From Phycisphaerales bacterium (lineage in GTDB: Bacteria; Planctomycetota; Phycisphaerae; Phycisphaerales; SM1A02): a stretch of DNA of 42,901 bases. Positions 38,884 to 42,901 of the stretch are shown in pieces (position 1 is the first letter of the stretch; every line of letters begins with the position of its first letter). The notes beneath the pieces are model-generated. The model was not told the DNA's origin, did no database searches, and saw nothing but the letters and a program-made list of their open reading frames with translations. Position numbers and translations under genes: made by a program. The DNA is taken from positions 1 through 42,901 of the forward strand of contig JAKVBX010000002.1 of the NCBI GenBank assembly GCA_022446795.1. The letters run 5' to 3'.

Positions 38884-40434
38884 GTGAAGATCAAGACCGA
38901 CGAAATCACCTCAGTCATCAAGCAGGAAATCGAGCAGTACTCCTCGCAGCTCGAGATCTCGGAAGTCGGCCAGGTCGTCGAAGTCGGTGACGGTATCGCC
39001 CGCATCTACGGCCTCTCCAATGTCATGGCCAGCGAACTCCTTGAGTTCGAGACCAACAAGGGAACGGTCATGGGCCAGGCGATGAATCTGGAGGAAGACA
39101 CGGTCGGAGCCGTGATCTACGGCGATTACCTCGCCGTTCGCGAAGGCGACACGGTTCGGTCCACCAGCCGCCTGCTGGAAGTACCCGTCGGTGAAGCCAT
39201 GCTCGGTCGAATGGTCGACCCCCTGGGCGCCCCCCTTGACGGCAAGGGTCCCATCGACGCCACAACGACCATGAAGCTGGACATCGTGGCGCCCGGCATT
39301 GCTGCACGCCAACCGGTTTCAGAGCCGCTTCAGACCGGCATCAAGGCCATTGACTCGATGATTCCCATCGGTCGTGGCCAGCGAGAGCTGATCATCGGTG
39401 ACCGGAAGACGGGCAAGACCGCCGTTGCACTCGACACGATCATCAACCAGAAGCAGTACTGGGGCACCGACGAAGCCGTCGTCTGCATCTACGTCGCGGT
39501 GGGCCAGAAGGACTCCACCGTTGCCGGCGTGGTCGACACGCTTCGTACCCACGGGGCCATGGACTACACCATCGTGGTCAACGCCGGCTCATCCGCCGCC
39601 GCCCCGCTGCAGTACATCGCCCCCTATGCCGGAACCGCCATGGGCGAGTTCTTCATGTGGCAGGGCAAGCAGGGCAAGACGCCCAAGCACGTGCTGTGCA
39701 TCTATGACGATCTTTCCAAGCAGGCGACCGCCTATCGGCAGCTCTCGCTGCTGCTGCGTCGTCCGCCTGGCCGCGAAGCCTACCCCGGCGACGTGTTCTA
39801 CCTTCACAGCCGCCTCCTGGAGCGGTCCACCAAGCTCTCCGATGAAAACGGCGGCGGCTCACTGACCGCCCTGCCGATCATCGAAACGCAGGAAGGTGAC
39901 GTCTCGGCCTACATCCCGACCAACGTGATCTCGATCACCGACGGCCAGATCTACCTGCAGCCGGAGCTGTTCGCCTCTGGTGTGCGCCCCGCCGTCAACG
40001 TGGGTATCTCGGTGAGCCGCGTGGGTGGTAACGCCCAGATCAAGGCCATGAAGGAAGTGGCTGGCTCCCTCCGACTGGACCTGGCCGCCTTCCGTGAACT
40101 GGAAGCATTCGCCCAGTTGGGTACCGAACTGGACAAGGCGTCCCAGCAGCAGCTGGAACGTGGCGCGCGAATGGTCGAGCTGCTGAAGCAGGGCCAGTAC
40201 CACCCCTTCACAGCCATCGACCAATGCATCTCGATCTTCGCCGGCACCAAGGGCATCCTGGATGACATCCCGCTGCCCTCCGTGCATGCCTTCGAAGAGG
40301 CCATGCTCGACTACTTCCGTGGACCGCAGTCAGCGCTCCGCGAAAAGCTGGCCGAGGCTCGCAGCTTCAAGGGGATCGAAGACGAGTTCTTCGCCGCCAT
40401 CTCCGAGTTCAAGGCCAACTGGCACGACGGCTGA
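38884..40434 (+). CDS. atpA: ATP synthase subunit alpha
   Basis: Non-catalytic nucleotide-binding subunit of F1, 516 aa. The start is GTG 38884, giving [27 protein letters not shown] (38869-38875) lies 8 nt upstream, whereas the open frame from 38812 lies in the SIMPL gene. Walker A is [13 protein letters not shown] with Lys178. Other signatures: [49 protein letters not shown]-type ([19 protein letters not shown]) with the arginine finger Arg, and [20 protein letters not shown]. Normal length and intact. It is followed not by atpG but by a lipoprotein gene overlapping its stop by 1 nt. Confidence 0.95.
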   Translation: MKIKTDEITSVIKQEIEQYSSQLEISEVGQVVEVGDGIARIYGLSNVMASELLEFETNKGTVMGQAMNLEEDTVGAVIYGDYLAVREGDTVRSTSRLLEVPVGEAMLGRMVDPLGAPLDGKGPIDATTTMKLDIVAPGIAARQPVSEPLQTGIKAIDSMIPIGRGQRELIIGDRKTGKTAVALDTIINQKQYWGTDEAVVCIYVAVGQKDSTVAGVVDTLRTHGAMDYTIVVNAGSSAAAPLQYIAPYAGTAMGEFFMWQGKQGKTPKHVLCIYDDLSKQATAYRQLSLLLRRPPGREAYPGDVFYLHSRLLERSTKLSDENGGGSLTALPIIETQEGDVSAYIPTNVISITDGQIYLQPELFASGVRPAVNVGISVSRVGGNAQIKAMKEVAGSLRLDLAAFRELEAFAQLGTELDKASQQQLERGARMVELLKQGQYHPFTAIDQCISIFAGTKGILDDIPLPSVHAFEEAMLDYFRGPQSALREKLAEARSFKGIEDEFFAAISEFKANWHDG

Positions 40435-40949
40435 TGACCGGGCGACGACTGATGACGATGGGTGCCGCAGCAACACTGCTGGCGCTGTCCGCCTGCCAGT
40501 CCACGCCCGGGACGACTTCCTCGTCGCCGTCGGAAGCGAAAATCCAGGTCGCCCCACTGCCGGCCGCGGAAGGCCAGGGGTGGCCCACCGATGCCCTCGC
40601 CGGGAACTGGGAAGGTGAAGCCTGGCGGATCAACTCCCGTGGCGCCAGCCGGATCCTGGACCAGATCGAACTGCAAGTTGATCAGCATGGCCTGGTCACC
40701 GGAACGAGGACATGGACCACGCTCGAGGGCAAGGGCGGCCACAACGGCCGGACGCCCGTCAAGAGTGATGTCGAGGAGCTCCTCGGTGTCTTCCATCCCG
40801 AGACGGGCGAGTTCCGGCTGGTCGAGATGAACGAGCCCGGTCATTTCGAGGGCCGGCTCGTGGACCGAAACACCATCGAGTTCTTCAGCACGCAGCCCGG
40901 CCGCCAGCCCTCCACCTCCATGGAGCGACTCTCGCGGGTCGTCAATTGA
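40434..40949 (+). CDS. Lipoprotein of unknown function overlapping atpA
   Basis: A 171-aa exported protein. ATG 40434 overlaps the atpA stop (TGATG); ATG 40452 is a possible later start. The signal peptide MTMGAAATLLALSAC ends in a lipobox LSAC, so the mature protein is lipid-anchored. A Ser/Thr/Pro linker follows, then LAGNWEGEAWRINSRGASRI, LQVDQHGLVTGTRTWTTLEG and FEGRLVDRNTIEFF, a beta-rich single domain of the lipocalin or calycin-like kind in rhythm; this fold call is weak. It closes the atp transcript: a strong hairpin follows at once. Confidence 0.75.
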   Translation: MTGRRLMTMGAAATLLALSACQSTPGTTSSSPSEAKIQVAPLPAAEGQGWPTDALAGNWEGEAWRINSRGASRILDQIELQVDQHGLVTGTRTWTTLEGKGGHNGRTPVKSDVEELLGVFHPETGEFRLVEMNEPGHFEGRLVDRNTIEFFSTQPGRQPSTSMERLSRVVN

Positions 40950-40952
40950 CCC

Positions 40953-40972
40953 CGGCCGGACTTCTCCGGCCG
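40953..40972 (+). terminator. Terminator-like hairpin closing the atp operon
   Basis: CGGCCGGA (40953-40960) pairs perfectly with TCCGGCCG (40965-40972) over a CTTC loop, only 4 nt after the lipoprotein stop. TT then GGG follows, so the U-tract is short, but the stem is very stable and the next gene has its own promoter. Confidence 0.6.
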
Positions 40973-40991
40973 TTGGGCCGGAATCTCCCGG

Positions 40992-41020
40992 GTGGCAGGC
41001 GTCGTGAGCCGATGTAGAGT
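40992..41020 (+). promoter_or_regulatory. Leaderless-type promoter for cysQ
   Basis: GTGGCA (40992-40997) and TAGAGT (41015-41020) are separated by 17 bp. The ATG begins 5 nt after the -10 (41026), with no ribosome site in between. Confidence 0.5.
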
Positions 41021-41025
41021 CCGGC

Positions 41026-42054
41026 ATGACACCAGAGAAGCTCCTTCCGATCGCCATCGAAGCCGTCGCCGCCGCCTGTTCCATCACGCGAGCGGCCCAG
41101 CAGGCCCGTGAGGCCTTCAGCAGCCTCGCCAAGGACGACCGCAGCCCTGTCACCGTCGGCGACTACGCCTCCCAGGCCATCGTCGCCATGATGCTCAGGG
41201 AGCGTCTCCCCCGCCCACAGGACCACATCCTCGTGGGCGAGGAAGACAGTTCGGCCCTGGAGGGTCCTGACGCCAAGATCATCCGGGAGGGCATCCTGAG
41301 GCTCGTGAGCACCTGGAGACCCCAGGCCGATGAAGCTGCCATCCTGGAGGCCATCGACCTTGGCCAGGGCGAGGCCACGGACGAGGGCTTCTGGACCCTG
41401 GATCCCGTCGACGGCACCAAGGGCTTCCTGCGAGGACAGCAGTTCGCCATCGCCCTGGCCTGGATCAAGCATGGCCGTGTCCGGCTGGGCGTGATGGGTT
41501 GCCCGGGGCTTCCCGTGGACCAGTCCGCAGCAGTCGATGTCCCTGACCCGGAGGGCTCGATCTACGCGGCCATCGAGGGACAGGGCGCCTGGGAGTATGC
41601 CGGGTGTGATCCACAGGCCACGCCGATGAGAATCGTCGCCGCCCAGTGGTCCGGCGACCGGCCCATCCGGTTCTGCGGTTCAGTCGAGAAGGCTCACGGT
41701 GATCGATCCCAGGCGGGCACGCTCATTGACTCGCTGGGTGGCGGCGTCGGGGTCGCCATCGACAGCCAGTGCAAGTACGCCCTGGTAGCCCGTGGCCAGG
41801 CCGACGCCTACCTCCGCATGCCCCGCACCACCGAGTACGTCGAGCGGATCTGGGACCACGCGGCTGGATCGATCATTGCTGCCGAGGCCGGCGGTGTCGT
41901 GTCGGATATTCACGGCAAGCCCCTGGACTTCAGTCACGGCCGTGGCCTGTCTTCCAACAGCGGGGTCATCGTGGCCGTGCCTGGACTGCATGAACAGCTC
42001 ATCGCCGGCATCCACGACCTCCAGTTGGGGCCCGCTGGAAAACGGGAACACTGA
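41026..42054 (+). CDS. cysQ: 3'(2'),5'-bisphosphate nucleotidase (CysQ/HAL2 family)
   Basis: Metal-dependent phosphatase of the inositol monophosphatase fold, 342 aa, expected to remove the 3'-phosphate of PAP/PAPS in sulfur assimilation. Motifs: ILVGEEDSSAL with the metal-binding Glu, TLDPVDGTKGFLRGQQFAIA with the double-Asp metal site, and ERIWDHAAGSIIAAEAGGVV. DGTKGFLRG is typical of the HAL2/SAL1 branch rather than plain inositol monophosphatase. The C-terminal GLSSNSGVIVAV is also conserved in form. Its stop overlaps the next start by 1 nt (TGATG), suggesting coupling with the SLC13-type permease, perhaps a sulfate or anion carrier. Substrate remains inference. Confidence 0.88.
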   Translation: MTPEKLLPIAIEAVAAACSITRAAQQAREAFSSLAKDDRSPVTVGDYASQAIVAMMLRERLPRPQDHILVGEEDSSALEGPDAKIIREGILRLVSTWRPQADEAAILEAIDLGQGEATDEGFWTLDPVDGTKGFLRGQQFAIALAWIKHGRVRLGVMGCPGLPVDQSAAVDVPDPEGSIYAAIEGQGAWEYAGCDPQATPMRIVAAQWSGDRPIRFCGSVEKAHGDRSQAGTLIDSLGGGVGVAIDSQCKYALVARGQADAYLRMPRTTEYVERIWDHAAGSIIAAEAGGVVSDIHGKPLDFSHGRGLSSNSGVIVAVPGLHEQLIAGIHDLQLGPAGKREH

Positions 42055-42901
42055 TGGCATTCGAAGCGTGGTTCACCCTGGCAACGATCGGACTGGTCAT
42101 GGCCGTCCTGATGACCAACCGCATGCAGGTGGACACCACCATGCTCGGGGGCCTGATCCTGTTGATGATCGTCGGCGTCGTGCCTCCCGAGGACGCGGTA
42201 CTCGGCTTCGCCTCAACCGCCGTGCTCATGATCGGAGGGCTGTTCGTCGTGGCCGCCGGGTTGGAAGAAACCGGCGCCCTGTCGGTGTTTTCCGACCGAC
42301 TGCTCGGGCGGCCACGGACGCTGGCCCGCGCCCAGGTCCGGTTGCTGGCGCCCGTTGCCGTGTGCTCCGGGTTCATGAACAACACACCCATCGTGGCCAT
42401 GTCACTGCCCCTGGTCAGGGACTGGGCCAGGCGACAACGATTCAGCACGTCTCACCTGTTGATGCCATTGAGCTTCGCCGCGATTCTTGGCGGCAAGCTC
42501 ACCCTCATCGGCACGGCATCGAACATCGTGGTCATGGAGGAGTTCTCCGACTGGCTCCGCGACGATCATCCCTGGCTGCAGGACGTCGGGTACACCGGGC
42601 TCTCGCCATGGATGGAGTTCTTCGGCATCGGCGCCATCGGGCTGCCCGCCGCGATCCTCTGCATTGCCGTGATGATCATGATCACGCCCTGGGTCCTGCC
42701 CGCCCGCAACCCGGTCGCCGACGAAGAAACCGATGCCCGCGAGTACCAGGTCGAACTGGTTGTCCAGGCCGACTGCCCGGTCGTCGGACAGACGATCGAG
42801 GACGCTGGACTGCGTGGACTGCCCGGGCTGTTCCTCAGCCAGATTGAACGGGGCAAGACGCTCCTGCCCGCGGTCGCTCCAAATGAAGTCCTTCAGGCTG
42901 G
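42054..42901 (+). CDS. SLC13/ArsB-type anion permease with RCK-C domain, N-terminal part (runs off right edge)
   Basis: The first 282 codons lie in the window. ATG 42054 overlaps the cysQ stop. Hydrophobic helices begin at FTLATIGLVMAVLMT and TTMLGGLILLMIVGVV. The family motif is SGFMNNTPIVAMSLPLV, followed by LGGKLTLIGTASNIVV (an SNT-type anion-binding hairpin). After a helix IGLPAAILCIAVMIMITPW comes a soluble segment, YQVELVVQADCPVVGQTIED, the start of a TrkA-C/RCK-C domain often inserted in SLC13-type permeases. The cysQ neighbour makes sulfate a reasonable substrate; sequence alone does not decide it. Confidence 0.85.
   Translation, partial: MAFEAWFTLATIGLVMAVLMTNRMQVDTTMLGGLILLMIVGVVPPEDAVLGFASTAVLMIGGLFVVAAGLEETGALSVFSDRLLGRPRTLARAQVRLLAPVAVCSGFMNNTPIVAMSLPLVRDWARRQRFSTSHLLMPLSFAAILGGKLTLIGTASNIVVMEEFSDWLRDDHPWLQDVGYTGLSPWMEFFGIGAIGLPAAILCIAVMIMITPWVLPARNPVADEETDAREYQVELVVQADCPVVGQTIEDAGLRGLPGLFLSQIERGKTLLPAVAPNEVLQA

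Overview
The window is high-G+C bacterial chromosome, densely coded, with many 1-4 nt gene overlaps. It most resembles a Planctomycetota bacterium of the Phycisphaerae type. The evidence is a DUF1559-like pseudopilin, secreted proteins ending in dockerin-like calcium loops, a GACC/Cys-rich tail module, a GspE-type secretion ATPase, a lipid A acyltransferase (so a Gram-negative envelope), and an ATP synthase c subunit with a signal-like leader. The taxonomic call is inference from family content. No marker RNA gene is present.

Layout. 1-413 (-): start of a secreted FG-GAP repeat protein that runs off the left edge. 492-15221: an alpha-glucan (starch/glycogen/maltodextrin) locus. A leftward ABC importer (MalE-MalF fusion, MalG, MalK) is divergent from a rightward run: secreted GH13 amylase, 4-alpha-glucanotransferase MalQ, glucan phosphorylase GlgP, a secreted CBM9-like protein, a secreted dockerin-tagged GH13 enzyme resembling branching enzymes, and a pseudopilin overlapping it. 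The expected flow is extracellular glucan, cut outside, imported by the fused transporter, then reshuffled by MalQ and phosphorolysed by GlgP. 15226-22197: lysine 6-aminotransferase (-), then rightward GspE/PilB ATPase, a membrane-anchored coiled-coil protein with a BRCT-like C-terminus, an LpxL-type acyltransferase, a CheY-like regulator and two small unknown proteins. 22223-27043 (-): SseB-like protein, half of a peptide ABC importer (DppC-DppD), and an ECF sigma / membrane anti-sigma-like / exported helical protein operon. 27173-30831: CaCA antiporter (+), then leftward DnaB helicase, HU and a lipoprotein, with several DnaA-box-like sites around HU. 31038-33993: TrkA-TrkH potassium uptake. 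34010-34579 (-): a lone NuoI. 34732-40949: ATP synthase genes atpZ-like, atpI-like, atpB, atpE, atpF, atpH, then a SIMPL-domain gene, atpA and a lipoprotein; atpG, atpD and atpC are absent. 41026-42901: CysQ-type phosphatase and the start of an SLC13-type permease that runs off the right edge.

Most notable: the MalE-MalF fusion; the ATP synthase operon that stops after alpha and carries two envelope genes; the coiled-coil/BRCT-like protein with an EF-hand loop; a dockerin-tagged GH13 translationally coupled to a pseudopilin; a cluster of DnaA-box-like 9-mers between dnaB and the point where gene direction flips; and several starts preceded at 4-6 nt by a -10-like hexamer, suggesting leaderless mRNAs. 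No gene-free stretch exceeds 300 bases. I saw no rRNA, tRNA, insertion sequence or CRISPR array. All promoter, operator and hairpin calls were made by eye.
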